DNA of 64,000 bases from Mesostigma viride (taxonomy: Eukaryota > Streptophyta > Mesostigmatophyceae > Mesostigmatales > Mesostigmataceae), in contig RPFO01000276.1 in NCBI GenBank assembly GCA_009746045.1, positions 510,694 to 574,693 of the forward strand. Direction: 5' to 3'. This document shows positions 1 to 10,187 of the stretch, piece by piece. The position numbers were made by a program, and so were the translations under genes. How positions within the stretch are numbered: position 1 is the stretch's first letter; each line of letters opens with the position of its first letter. The notes under the pieces were generated by a model, which was not told the origin of the DNA, did not search any database, and saw only the letters and a program-made list of their open reading frames with translations.

Positions 1-432
1 GCTTACGCCCTCCCCTCCCTCCCTCCCTCTCTCCTCCCCTCTCTCCCCTCTCCCTCTCCCTCTCCCTCTCCTCTTCCCTCTCCCCTCCCTCTCCCTTCTC
101 CCCCTCCCTCTCCCTCTCACCCCCTCCCCCCTCCGTCCTCTCACCTCTCCTCTCTCCCTCTCTCTCCCTCTCCCCTCTCTCCCTCTCCCTCCCTCTCCCT
201 CTCTCCCTCTCCTCTCCCTCTCCCTCTCCCTCTCTCCCTCTCCCTCTCCCTCTCCCTCTCCCTCTCCCTCTCCCTCTCCCTCTCCCTCTCCCTCTCCCTC
301 TCCCCTCTCCCTCTCCCTCTCCCTCTCCCTCTCCCTCTCCCTCTCCCTCTCCCTCTTCCCTCTCCCTCTCCCTCTCCCTCCCTCCCTCCCTCCCTCCCCC
401 CTCCCTCCCTCCCTCCTCCCTCCCTCCCTCCC

Positions 433-515
<83 letters not shown>

Positions 516-585
516 TCTCCCTCTCTCTCTCTCTCTCCCTCCCCTCTCTCTCCTCCCTCTCTCTCTCTCTCCTCTTACCCCCCCC
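1..585. repeat. CT-rich polypyrimidine microsatellite
   Basis: Almost pure C/T on the plus strand, made of imperfect CCCTCT, CCTCCC and CT units, ending near 585 before ordinary sequence begins. The reverse strand reads as an Arg/Glu/Gly-rich open frame only because the hexamers lack stop codons. I see no gene here. Confidence 0.95.
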
Positions 586-637
586 CTTTTACAAAACACC
601 ATAATTCTGCCAACGTCACTCTTCTGGACCGTTGATA

Positions 638-1041
638 GTTACGCCCGCCGTTCGTTTCTTGTCTTACTGGAAGAGCACATGACCAACATTGGTTGTGCTA
701 GTTACGCCCGCCGTCGTTTCTTTTGCCTTTTTCGATGTCGAAATATATCTCGTGAAAGATGCACCCCGTCAGTTAACTTGTCATCTTGTAAGCTCAATCT
801 TTATATGATAGTTACGCCCGCCGTCGTTTCTTTTGCATCTTCGATGTCGAAGTGTTTGTCGTGAAAGTTGCATCCCGTCAGCTTCTTGTAAGATCAATGT
901 TTCATGATAGTTACGCCCGCCGTCGTTTCTTTTTTATTTTCGATGTCGAAGAATATGTCGTGAAAGTTGGCAGCGCGTTCGTGTCCATTGTGATCTTGTG
1001 ATATCAAAGTTTCCCATGATAGTTACGCCGCCGTCGTTTCT
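638..1041 (+). repeat. Five spaced copies of the hairpin motif
   Basis: Copies of the GTTACGCCCGCCGTCGTTTC type lie at 638-660, 701-722, 811-832, 910-931 and 1022-1041, all on the plus strand and 60-110 bp apart. Each is followed by a similar stretch containing TCGATGTCGAA and CGTGAAAG, so the whole segment is a degenerate tandem repeat of about 110 bp. These copies belong to the same family as those at 2540-2819, 3699-3833, 4991-5013, 5623-5930 and 7183-7340. Confidence 0.85.
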
Positions 1042-1149
1042 GTTGCTCTCGTTCGTTTAAAATATCTAATGAAGTTTTTACCATCGTTCACCTAAAACAA
1101 ATTACTTTAAATCTGCACCCGTTAAACCACACCCCCTCGAAATGACTCC

Positions 1150-1362
1150 ATGGTTGCAGAACAAATGTCTGAAGAAGAACCAAAAAAATGCTTCGGAAAC
1201 CACAAGCGCAAAAGGAAAGCCAATGACAACTTAGAGACCCTCTCGGAGGATGTGCCGGAGTTGGTTTCTTCGGATGACGAGTTTGAATACTCAAAAACAT
1301 CAGGGGGACAAGTTCTTGAGAAAGCCTGGAAGGTCTTTATGACGCGTTTGTGGAATGGCTAA
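1150..1362 (+). CDS. Small charged ORF, unrecognised
   Basis: A 70-codon frame starting at an ATG. It is rich in Lys and Glu/Asp, with a basic stretch (HKRKRK) near residue 18 that could be a nuclear localisation signal, followed by an acidic part. It may end at the stop at 1362, or be spliced: a possible GT donor follows the codons for KAWK near 1329. The same residue-and-donor pattern (KVWK then GT) closes the ORF at 2307, which suggests related exon ends. AT-rich sequence with AATAAATTAATGTTTA follows. I do not recognise a family. It could be the first exon of the larger gene downstream. Confidence 0.35.
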   Translation: MVAEQMSEEEPKKCFGNHKRKRKANDNLETLSEDVPELVSSDDEFEYSKTSGGQVLEKAWKVFMTRLWNG

Positions 1363-1453
1363 AAAAAAACTATTCCGAGGAATAGTAACTTGTTATTATA
1401 AAATAATAAATTAATGTTTATGAATTTTTTTGTTCGTTTTTTCCCTGAAAAAG

Positions 1454-2207
1454 ATGGAGTCCGAGATCGTGAATGAAGTCTACGGAAGCGTCCTTCAAAC
1501 GTTTTCAAACAAGTTCGCTTTCTGTCGCGTGTCATATTCGAGGAAGTTCGAGTCGCGCAGGAGAGGACAGGCCGCCACTTGGCCGTTTTATTGGCGTTTG
1601 ATTCGTTCAGCCAAATGGAGAGAATTATGTACGCCCAGCTAGCTGATATGAACTTCTGTATTCAAGAGGGTTTTTTCAGACCACACATGGATCTAAGAGT
1701 GCCCATAGACCCAAGGACGGAGTTCCGCCTTTTGGTGTCGTTCATTACAAAGGGGCCAAAGATAGAGTTGGGGGAAGAGGAAGGGGCTCAGCTTGGGTGC
1801 ACCTACGGGCGCGCATTTTACCCGAATGTTACGCATTCTCTGCGCGTGAGGGCTGATGCATGTGTAGGGGCAGTACCCCTCAACATGAACTTTTTCTTGC
1901 TCTCTGACCCGATCGTGAGGGATGGGGATCGCATGCGTAGTATGCGAAAGTGCTCCAAGGAGGGTGTGGGTGCGAAACAGGACCTCATATCAAGTGGTGT
2001 AGAGGATGTAGGGATGCCAGATATTGCAGTGAGGAGTGCCAGCGTGCGGACTGGAGTAGGCATAAGGATAGATGCGAACGTCTGAGGCAAGCGAGGGAGG
2101 TGCTGGCAGGGGTGAAGTGGGGGGTTAACATGACGACGATACTGGATAAAACTATGGGGTCTGATGTCGACTTCTCCTTCAACTTCCACGACGGCTCTGC
2201 CTCTTAG
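1454..2207 (+). pseudogene. MYND zinc-finger protein gene, frameshifted
   Basis: Coding sequence is split over three reading frames. It starts at ATG 1454, moves to a second frame from about 1530 to 1930, and ends in a third frame. The last part (about 1962-2085) reads as the second half of a MYND zinc finger: CxxC, then RYCSEECQRADWSRHKDRC, matching the CxxC-YCxxxCQ-W-H-C signature. A candidate first CxxC (CVVC) lies in yet another frame at 1934-1945, just where the finger should begin, so at least two one-base changes separate the halves. MYND fingers bind short proline-containing peptides and occur in transcriptional regulators. Nothing upstream identifies the partner domain. AT-rich sequence with AATAAATTAATGTTTA follows. 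Probably a decayed gene; a very short intron is a less likely explanation. Confidence 0.6.
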
Positions 2208-2306
2208 AAAAACTTGAAATGTAGAGTAATAACTTGTTTATATGATGTTATTTTTAATAAATTAATGTTTATTTATAACGTATCATTTTCCTCCTACGCG
2301 CAGGAA

Positions 2307-2507
2307 ATGGTGGAGGTTAAGGAGAGTTTGGCCAAAAGGCAAAGGACCGACACACTTCGACATAATGGAAGGAGTCTTCCATTGTACATCAAAAAAGTAG
2401 TTGAGGATTACTGGCTCGCTTCCGATTCGACTCCTCGTCCGAGTCCGGTGATACCGGACAGTGTCAAAGTCTGGAAGGTTTCAGCACATCAATCGCACAT
2501 TGAATAG
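2307..2507 (+). CDS. Short ORF or exon, unrecognised
   Basis: The frame opens at an ATG six bases after a good 3' splice site (CGCAG). It encodes a basic, proline-containing peptide of about 66 residues. A possible GT donor follows the codons for VKVWK near 2480; otherwise the frame ends at 2507. I see no known domain. Three hairpin-motif copies follow before the next exon-like ORF. It is probably an exon of the large unrecognised gene of this region, but the joins cannot be proved. Confidence 0.3.
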   Translation: MVEVKESLAKRQRTDTLRHNGRSLPLYIKKVVEDYWLASDSTPRPSPVIPDSVKVWKVSAHQSHIE

Positions 2508-2539
2508 ATAATGTTTTATCGCCATATTGCTGTTGACAA

Positions 2540-2819
2540 GTTGCGCCTTGGGGCGTTTCTTTGCGCCAAATTTAAACCTTCGTATTAATAAACAAGTACA
2601 ATAAAAAAATTTCAAAACGTTTTTTGAATTTTATTTTCCGGGGACGGTATGATATGAGTTGCGCCCGCCGGCGTTTCTCTGGTGTTGAATGCCCCCCTCT
2701 ACATACACATTATATTGTCTGGACATTCGTATGTAGTGACAATCGTAGTCGATGTGATTGCCATTCGTTTGTACGTAGAAAGTGGTTGTTGAGGAAGTTG
2801 CGCCCCAGGGCGTTTCTTT
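2540..2819 (+). repeat. Three hairpin-motif copies with paired-base variation
   Basis: Copies lie at 2540-2563, 2658-2678 and 2797-2819. Flanking TTGCG and GTTTCT are conserved while the stem changes: CGCC-TTGG-GGCG, CGCC-CG-CCGGCG and CGCCC-CA-GGGCG. In the first and third the stem bases on both sides still pair, which points to selection on a folded structure. Confidence 0.8.
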
Positions 2820-2923
2820 GTTGCATTTTCTTCAAATTTTAGCTCGCATAAATAGATGAAGATGACTGCCAGTTTTTTTTAATAATATAAACTACTCGCG
2901 GCCGGTATGTTCTGGTTTCGCAG

Positions 2924-3613
2924 ATGTCCAGTCTGACGGTCGACATAAGGGGACGTCCATATCAGGACGCTGTTTTCCGGATTTTTGAGAAGGATCCCGA
3001 AAAGAAGTGCCGGGATAGGAAATGTAAAAAGCTGTCAATTACCGACATGGGTCTGTGTGGGGAACACATCGTAGCTTTCGGAAAGGACATGATTTCCCGT
3101 CATCTGCAACAATACGTTGACAACAATTGTGTGGGAGGGGCGCAGATGGACGTCCTTCTTGAGGATGGAGTGGACGGAGCCAAAAGGGCTGTAATTCGGC
3201 TGTCGGAAATGGATGATGACAAAGAGGACGTGAACATTCGCCTTAGGAGGCACGACGACAACACGGCCGATTGTTTGTTTGGGTCTGGAGGAATGGCGGA
3301 TGAGAGCCAGGTCTTCCATGATGCCGCGGAGAAGGTGGTTGAATGGATGATGGGTTGGTCAAATCTTGACGTACGCATATTCAACCGTCTGACGTCTGAT
3401 TTCCTTCTTAGGGGAAGTTTCAAGATGGTTGACCGTGCAAGGCAGTCCAGGAACCAGGTATCCCTTTCCATGGCCAGTCCGATCGCACGCATGATTAAGG
3501 AGGGCCCTCTTCCGCGCAACCTTGCCTCGAGATTTCGAAAATACCATGAAGGGCCCGACCGAAAATCAGCAGCGATTTCCCATTCGCGAACCACTTATGG
3601 GTCGACGGAGTTG
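2924..3613 (+). CDS. Unrecognised protein or exon with a Cys/His cluster
   Basis: An open 230-codon frame begins at an ATG directly after a 3' splice site (TTTCGCAG). It is best ended at a GTAACC donor at 3614; read without splicing it would stop at 3658. Residues about 28-50 hold a Cys/His cluster (KKCRDRKCKK, then GLCGEHI) that could bind a metal. The rest is mixed charged and hydrophobic with no family I recognise. The downstream intron (3614-3881) carries two hairpin-motif copies, 3699-3722 and 3812-3833. The first has a perfect GCGAC/GTCGC stem. The next exon also begins with ATG directly after an AG, so this could equally be a separate gene with a 5'UTR intron. Confidence 0.5.
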
Positions 3614-3881
3614 GTAACCGAAATTTTTTGCATTTCCTTGCCAAATGATTCTTTATGAGGGACATAGAGTTGTTTGTATAGTGAGTGAATTGACGAAAGT
3701 TGCGACGGCGGTCGCATCTTTTAGTGCGTCGTTCTCTTGTTATGAATCTCTGTTCTTTCTGAATTATAACGTTGTTTGTACCTTGACATAATGATGCATT
3801 TTTTGTATTGAGTTGCGACGTGGGGCGCATCTTCCTGCTGACTCGTATGATTTTTCCAATTTTTGTGTTTTGTTGTTGCAG

Positions 3882-5566
3882 ATGGAAAAGGGCGGCCCTA
3901 CATCGCAGGTGGTCGGCGACTCTCCCCCTAGGGGGGAAGCTGAAGGGCAAGCAGTTCAGGCCCAAGGCGCCTCCTCACAACAGCCTCCTCACAAGCGTGC
4001 AAGGGAGGGCCGCCCCCAATGGTGGAATCTGGTGTCAGCTTTGCCGCGGTCACTGGGAAGGATGAGTACCACGGTGGTCTTGAGATGGTGGACGATCCGG
4101 TTAAGCGGATTCAGATTGAGCGGTTTGAGCGACTCGCGAATGGCACTCGTGAACAGCAATTCGCGCTGTACCAAGACATCCTTAATGACAAACCTGAAGT
4201 CGCCAAGGTGCCTTATCTCTCCAAGCGCCATTCATGCCTCGTTTGAAACCCTGCTCCAGCAGGAGCTAAGGTTGCGTCGGTTGGCTCAGAATGCGCCAGA
4301 GACACTAGCCGCCGCGCCCTCCCATGCCGCGCCTGCCGCAGTAGCCCAAAAGAGGGGGGAGAGTGTGCACGAGTCGGCCGCAGTGCCCTCAACCGCAAGG
4401 GATCCCCCCGCGACTTCCAAGCCGGTCGCGACGGGCGATATGCCCCCGCCGCGGCCAAGGGGAAGGGGGAAGGGGGGCGATGGAGGGGAAGACCTCGATG
4501 TTTTCGAAATGACGCCGGGCAATTTGGAAGGTGGCGGGCCGATCTTCGTAAGTCTCTGCCCATTTAATTGATGTCGTGAAATACAATAAGCATTTTTTTG
4601 CAATATTCGCCAGACATGTCATTTCCGACAACTAAGCGGATTTTTACTTTCCGTTGAAATGTTCGCAGGGCCGGCAAGAGGATGTGGGTGCAAGAGAAGC
4701 CCGCTCAATGGCGGGAAGCACCCAGGTACATGAGTGCGTCAGATTCCTCTCCGCAGTTTACTTGTAATGAAATGGTTTGCGTGCGTATATCCTTGTTTAT
4801 TTTTGTAGTAATTTTTTTCTTGTGAATGGACAATCGCGTTTGCTATTTTTACAGGGAAGTCCGTTCGAGCAGCAGGAGGGCGGTGAGAGGAGGGGAAGTG
4901 GATCTTACGGTGGTTCCACTGCAGAGGGGGGAAGGGTAAGTTACCGTTGACTTAGTAATCGAAAGTTTAGGTTCGTCCTCAATGGACAGAGTTACGACGG
5001 CCGGCGTTTCTTTACACTTTTCTTACATTAAAAATCTTCCGTTGATAATGTTCTTGCAGGAAGCCGGTCGTCAGGGTGGGGCAAATCTCCAGGGAGAGGG
5101 GGCTATCGCTGTCGGTGAGCCTGTGTCAGAGGGCGTGGGTGGAAGCGACGGCGATACTGCGAAAATGACACGCTTTAAGGAGCAAGCGGATGCTTATAAA
5201 CTGAGGACGTTGGCAAAGCGGGTTGTGGCCGAGGTGAGAACGGAAACAGCCCCACCTGAGGTACGGAACCAGATGATGACTCTCCATCAAGTCGCTGAGT
5301 TGATCGTGAAGAATGCGTGCGCGCCCGATGGCGCCACACAGCCTGAGGAGATCCCGAGCGCCAAGGCCTTGATAAAGTGGATGCAGGAGAACCTGTTCGA
5401 GGGCAAAGCGAAGGAGAGGAAGTGTAAACTGTTGACGGTGACGATGGCGGACGCCAAGACTCTGATCAAGATGTTGAAGGAACACGATGCCCGCCGGGAC
5501 AAGTCTCCGAAGATCGCGAAGGGGTCGAAGAAAGCGGCTGAAGCAGCAGCGGTTGAGGGGAATGAG
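3882..5566 (+). pseudogene. Exons of an unrecognised large protein, with frameshifts
   Basis: Four exon-like blocks joined by GT-AG introns in phase 0: 3882-4547, 4669-4725, 4855-4935 and 5060-5566. The first starts with ATG after TTGTTGCAG. Inside it the frame switches near 4016 and back near 4228: the middle part (FAAVTGKDEYHG and onward) is clearly coding but in another frame, so two compensating one-base changes are needed. The remainder is Pro/Ala/Gly-rich. The 5060-5566 exon encodes a Lys/Ala-rich, probably helical segment. The intron before it holds a hairpin-motif copy (4991-5013). No known domain is visible. Exon joins rest on splice consensus and phase only. Confidence 0.5.
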
Positions 5567-5989
5567 GTAAGTCTACCTCTGTTGTGAGGGGGCTTTGTTC
5601 TTGAGGTCCACGTTTCATGTAGGTTGCGACGGCCGGCGTTTCTCAAGTGTGACATTTACTTTATTCCTTTTGGTTATGCTTTCCTGATTTTTTCCTATCA
5701 TTGTTGGGGAATGAGGTAAGTGTACCTCTGTTGTGAGGGGGCTTCTTGAGATCCAGGTTTCATGTAGGTTGCGACGGCCGGCGTTTCTCAAGTGTGACAC
5801 TTCCTTTTGACTATGTTTTCCTGATTTTTTCATCACGGTTGAGGGAACGAGCCAAGTGTACCTCTGTTGTGAGGGGGGCTTTGATGTTGAGGTTCAGGTT
5901 TCATGTAGGTTGCGACGGCCGGCGTTTCTCAATCGACATTTACTTTTTCCTTTTGGTTATGCTTTCCTGATTTTTTCGCATCACTGCAG
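5552..5989 (+). repeat. Intron made of three tandem copies, each with an exon edge
   Basis: About 141-145 bp repeated three times. Each unit begins with a copy of the exon end (GTTGAGGGGAATGAG or variants), then the splice donor, a CTACCTCTGTTGTGAGGGGG-type stretch, one hairpin motif (5623-5644, 5768-5789, 5909-5930), and a T-rich tail. The first two units keep GAG|GTAAGT. In the third the donor is changed to GAGCCAAGT and is dead. Only the last unit ends in a usable acceptor (TCACTGCAG at 5989). Confidence 0.85.
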
Positions 5990-7173
5990 TACGTGCAGGC
6001 CGAGAGGGCGACCCACGCGGCCATCCTGTACTCAATCAGCCTCGACCAGCACGCGCGCAGCTCGGATGTGGAAGTAGCGAGTACGTGGACTGCTGCCGTC
6101 GACGAACACCAGAAGGGACTCTCCGAAGCACTTGCGACCTACAAGGGGAAGGCGCTGAAGGGAAAGGGGAAAGGAAAGGAGGTGGAGGTTGCGGATGCTC
6201 CCGTGTCTCTGCTTGAGAAATGGGAGAAGTCCCCGGTGTCGCAGGATGATGATGACATCCTGGATGTGAACGATGAGATCGCGAAGGGCAAACGGTTGCG
6301 GAAGCAGCTTGCCGTTCAGCCTCGGGACCTCGATGAGATGTCCAAAGCCTTGGTGCATCGAAATCGGGTGTGGACAAGGAACCTGTTCGTTGGGCCTCAG
6401 AAGCTCCTCGCACGAGACTTGCATCTGTCTAGAGCCGAGCAGAACGCCACCATTTTTGCAAACTCGGAGTCCGACTACGGCCACGACAAGCTGGTGATTC
6501 CTGTGTGGCGGTACTCGTTCCAGTTTTTGGCTGACCGGTGCCCCAACACTTTTCATGACTGGATGAAAAAGGAAGGCACCCAGCGTCAGCTCGCGCAACT
6601 CTTCGGGGAGATGGGGGGGGCACGGACAATGAAGGCTGGCTACGCTCGCGCAATGACTGACAAAGAGATTGATATCTACCTGCGAACGAGCTCGGCCAAG
6701 GGAATGGCCGAAGCTGCTTCCACCGCGGTTCTGACAGGACGGCCGATATTCTGGACGATCTTAAGCCCGTGGACGTGAGAAAGGCCGCGCTTTTGGACAG
6801 TTTGTGCAAGTCCGCCTGGGAGATGGCTCCACTCGAGAGAAGCCACCGTTGCCGCCAGCCATTTGCGGCTTTCTCGTGCTGGACGGGAACCACTTTACCA
6901 CACTCATCAAATCGGTGAAATTCGAACTGGTCACCAAATATGACGGTGGACCAAAGATCTGTGTGGTACCAGGCAATGCTGAATGGTTTCATGAAGGCGG
7001 AAAAGCTCAGGGTCGTTGCGCGGGGAGGGAAGGAGCAGGAGGTCACGAAGACCGTGGCCGCGGCGAAGCTGGAGGAGTGGGCAACTGATTGGACGAATTT
7101 CGGGGGGGTGGACGTGCAGATGCTCAAGGGTGAGACCATCCTGCCGACCTGGTGGCAGATCCGTGAACAGAAG
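5990..7173 (+). pseudogene. Long exon of the unrecognised protein, frameshifted in its second half
   Basis: Follows the acceptor at 5989 in phase 0 and reads openly to about 6735, encoding a soluble, charged region with no family I know. The sense frame then changes at least three times between 6730 and 6960 (pieces such as LKPVDVRKAALLDSLCKSAW, ICGFLVLDGNHFTTLIKSV and SVWYQAMLNGFMKAEKL lie in different frames). The final frame runs cleanly to a GTAAGC donor at 7174. The breaks indicate pseudogene decay or local base errors. Host genes elsewhere in the window show no comparable breaks. Confidence 0.5.
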
Positions 7174-7428
7174 GTAAGCCAGGTTGCGACCGCCGGCGTT
7201 TCTATAAGTGGTTTTCTTGTGTTAATTTCAGTATGCCATTAGTTCGGTCAAGATGCGACCGCCGGCGTTTCTATAAGGGGTTTTCATGTTCCACCTTAGT
7301 ATGCCATATTTTGGTCAAGATGCGACCGCCGGCGTTTCTGTCAGTCGTATTCTTGTTCTCAGTTGAGTTGTGCTTATTTGGGAGGACTGTCGATGTGTCT
7401 CTGCGCGTTTTGCCCTACGGCGATGCAG
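7174..7428 (+). repeat. Intron with three tandem hairpin-motif units
   Basis: Donor GTAAGC at 7174 and acceptor CGATGCAG at 7428. Between them a 67-69 bp unit containing GATGCGACCGCCGGCGTTTC and AGTATGCCAT is repeated, giving motifs at 7183-7204, 7252-7273 and 7319-7340. The motif cores are nearly identical while the spacers have drifted. Confidence 0.85.
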
Positions 7429-8991
7429 GTTTCCGAACAAGTCGGCAAGATGATCGAAGTTGTCAGGCAGCTCGGGAACGCCATGAACGCCGAGGACACA
7501 GCCCAAGCCAAGGCAACGTGGGGCTCAGCGCTGGGGATGTGCACCGGGCCTACCAGGCATATGGACCCGTCAAGAGAGGGAAGGGCGTGTCTCTCCCAAC
7601 TCCTCTGTACGGCAAGATCTGGGCGATTGTGAAGCCCTTTTGGCAGAAAGGAGAGCAAGCCAAGGCCGAAGGGGACGGCGCAGGCGACAAGGCAGGGGGG
7701 CTGAAGAGACGGACAAGTGGGGGCCGGACCAGAAGAACTTCATGCAGCGCTGGCTGTTCTGGTGTGAGGACCCTTTGAAGCCCGCTGTCGACGGCAAGCC
7801 GGCGATCGCACAGGATATCGCGGCTCGGCAAGACTTCCTTGACGCGCGCCCTAAAGACAAGGCGCACGAACTGTCCATTTTCACCGCGCATCGGGAACTT
7901 GCGAGTTTCCAGTACTTCGACAGCCTGATCCAAGCGCCGATCATGTCCTGTGAGGCCCCTCCCAGCAACCTGATAAAAATAATGGAAGTCGCCAAGAATT
8001 TGATAGAGGCGGCGTGCAATTCGCCCACATCAAGTTCCTGGAGAACCCCCTGATGGCCGCTTGCAAACAACTAACGGGACTTTCGACCCCGTATTGGTGA
8101 GGGAGCACGTGTTTGGCGTGAAGCTGAAGGGCACCTTCGCCACGGACCTCGACAAGTTCATCGCCGACTGCCGCCTGACCAGAGACTTTTGGCGGGTGGT
8201 CGTCACGGCCACGAGGGCGATCATTCTCACGCTGAGGGACCTTCCGCCGGCTAAAAGGAAAGTGGTCGACCAGAAGGACTGGAAGTTCCCGAGAGGGCTG
8301 CTCGCTTCCCACCCCCGTCATTTGTATGACGATTTGGGGTGAAGACCAAACATCTGCTGGGTGTGCCAGGAGGCGGCGGCGGAGGAGGTGAGGAGGAGGA
8401 GGGCAAGGGGACTACCAAGGCCAAGAAGGGGTGGCGGGACAGGTTGGAAGCCTACAGCGATTGGAAGGGGGTGAGGATGGGATCCGACTGGATCGCATAC
8501 AGGACAATGACATGGAAGGAAAACGAAAAAAGAAAGGATCTGGTGGTGACGAAGGTGGTGGACGAGTTGTGCGGGGTCTGACAAAATTCCTCGGTCGCTG
8601 AAGGACCAGGCGTTTGCTGTGCTGGACCTGGCAGCTGACAGCAACGAGAAGTGGAGGAACCTGCGCAAGTGGGACCAGACTGCATTCCGGAGGAGAGCAA
8701 CATTCCCAAACCCTCCTCGCATTTGAGCCCGGTCGTGTGGGATGTGGTTGACAAGATGACCAACGCCCTTTTTAGGGACCCTGCAGAGTTCTGCTGGTGT
8801 TCGGGGAGCCCGCCCATATCCGCCGGTGGAAGCGCCTGGTCCGCCTTATCAAATATTGGCTTGTTGAAGATGGGTGGGAAGGCCTCGCCTACTTTTCCGA
8901 CGACGATTCTTCGTCTGATGAGGATGATGATTCGGAGAAGGGGGAAGAGGAGAGGAAGAGGGGGAGGAGGGGAGGAGGATGAGAAGGAGGA

Positions 8992-9052
8992 GGATGAGGA
9001 GGACGAGGAGGACGAGGAGGACGAGGAGGACGAGGAGGACGAGGAGGAGGAT
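8992..9052 (+). repeat. GAGGAC tandem repeat in coding sequence
   Basis: About nine consecutive GAGGAC/GAGGAG hexamers inside the acidic part of the large ORF, encoding alternating Glu and Asp in one frame and Arg-rich sequence in another. A low-complexity coding microsatellite. Confidence 0.8.
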
Positions 9053-9261
9053 ATTGCTGAGGGGCACCCGCCCGGGAGGAGGGGGCAGGCGGAGGGGGAG
9101 AAAGGGGATGGGAGGAGGAGAAGGGGAGGAGGGGGAGAGGGACGGGGGAGGAGATGGAAGGGGAGGGAAAAAGCGCAGTCGGGATGATGGAGGCTCGCGT
9201 GATGAGACAATGGGGGGGGATGAAGACAACAGGGGGGGAGGTAAGCGCCAGCGTGCTGGTG

Positions 9262-9600
9262 AAGGAGACTCGAGGCCTGTCGTTGGAAACGCCGGCGGGC
9301 GTATCTGTGACGAGGAGGGGGATCGCCAGCGGGAGGGAGGCTCGCGGCCTGTTACTGGAAACGCCGGCGGGCGTATCTGTGATGAGGAGGGGGATCGCCA
9401 GCAGGAAGGAGGCTCGCGGCCTGTTACTGGAAACGCCGGCGGGCGTATCTGTGATGAGGGGGATCGCCAGCAGGAAGGAGGCTCGCAGCCTGTTACTGGT
9501 AACGCCGGCGGGCGTATCTGTGATGAGGATGGGGATCGCCAGCAGGAAGCAGGCTCGCGGCCTGTTACTGGTAGCGCCGGCGGGCGTTCCCGATTTACGG
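9262..9600 (+). repeat. 72-bp coding repeat containing the inverted hairpin motif
   Basis: Five units of about 69-72 bp with GAGGCTCGCGGCCTGTTACT, then GGAAACGCCGGCGGGCGTAT, then GAGGAGGGGGATCGCCAGCA. The middle part occurs near 9285, 9358, 9429, 9499 and 9570. Its reverse complement, ATACGCCCGCCGGCGTTTCC, differs from the hairpin motif of the spacers and introns at only a few bases. Confidence 0.8.
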
Positions 9601-10187
9601 GAGGCGGTCGTGTCCGACAGATGGGAATGAGGCCTCGTCAGGATTCATGGGGACCCCCGGTTGAGGGGACCCCCGCCCTCGCCTCGGTTTCTTTGGGTCT
9701 GGGTGACGATCCCGTACCGTCGTCAGGAAGGACGGTTGTGATGACTTTGCCCCCCCGCTCGACGGGGATGGAGCAATGCCCGAACACGATACTGCTGAAT
9801 GAGGATGACGATCCGGAGCCGTCGGCTGACACGGATTTTGTTGCGAGCACCCCACTGCAGAAGAGGGTATTGGAGGCTCGTAACGTGGAGGGTCCGCCGA
9901 CAGTCTCAGGTGGAGGGCCGGCGTTTGCCGGATTGATGCGCCCGACTGAGGTGGTCGATGTTGAGGCGCCGCCAGGGACATCGACCGCACTTACCGCATT
10001 GACCGACGAAGGATGCCCTTCCACGCTCCAACGGTACATTCGGCCGGTAAATTTCATTTTCAATAAACGAGTTTAATAAGTACCTTAATATATTTCTACA
10101 TAAGTTTTTTTGCATCAGTCCATGGCTTCATTGATTTCTCACACGACCCTTCCGTATTCATGTTAATTGGCATGTGCTTACGTGCAG

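Larger units (their letters stand above)
7429..10046 (+). pseudogene. Large exon region with acidic tract and 24-residue repeats
   Basis: Starts after the acceptor at 7428 and can end at a GTAAAT donor at 10047. Coding sense changes frame several times (near 7530, 7700, 8050 and 8340). Recognisable pieces include WAIVKPFWQKGEQ, NFMQRWLFWCEDP and FATDLDKFIADCRLTRDFW, none matching a family I know. Around 8900-9060 is a Glu/Asp-rich tract built from GAGGAC units. From about 9262 to 9595 the protein has about five 24-residue repeats containing GNAGGRICDE and PVTGNAGG. Each repeat carries the hairpin motif in reverse orientation. I do not recognise the function. Confidence 0.45.

Noticed and set aside
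141-602. Arg/Glu-rich minus-strand ORF of 153 codons
   Set aside because: It is only the reverse strand of a CT microsatellite and has no other coding sign.
1934-2207. Programmed ribosomal frameshift in the MYND gene
   Set aside because: Two shifts are needed, no slippery heptamer is evident, and neighbouring ORFs have many unrelated breaks.
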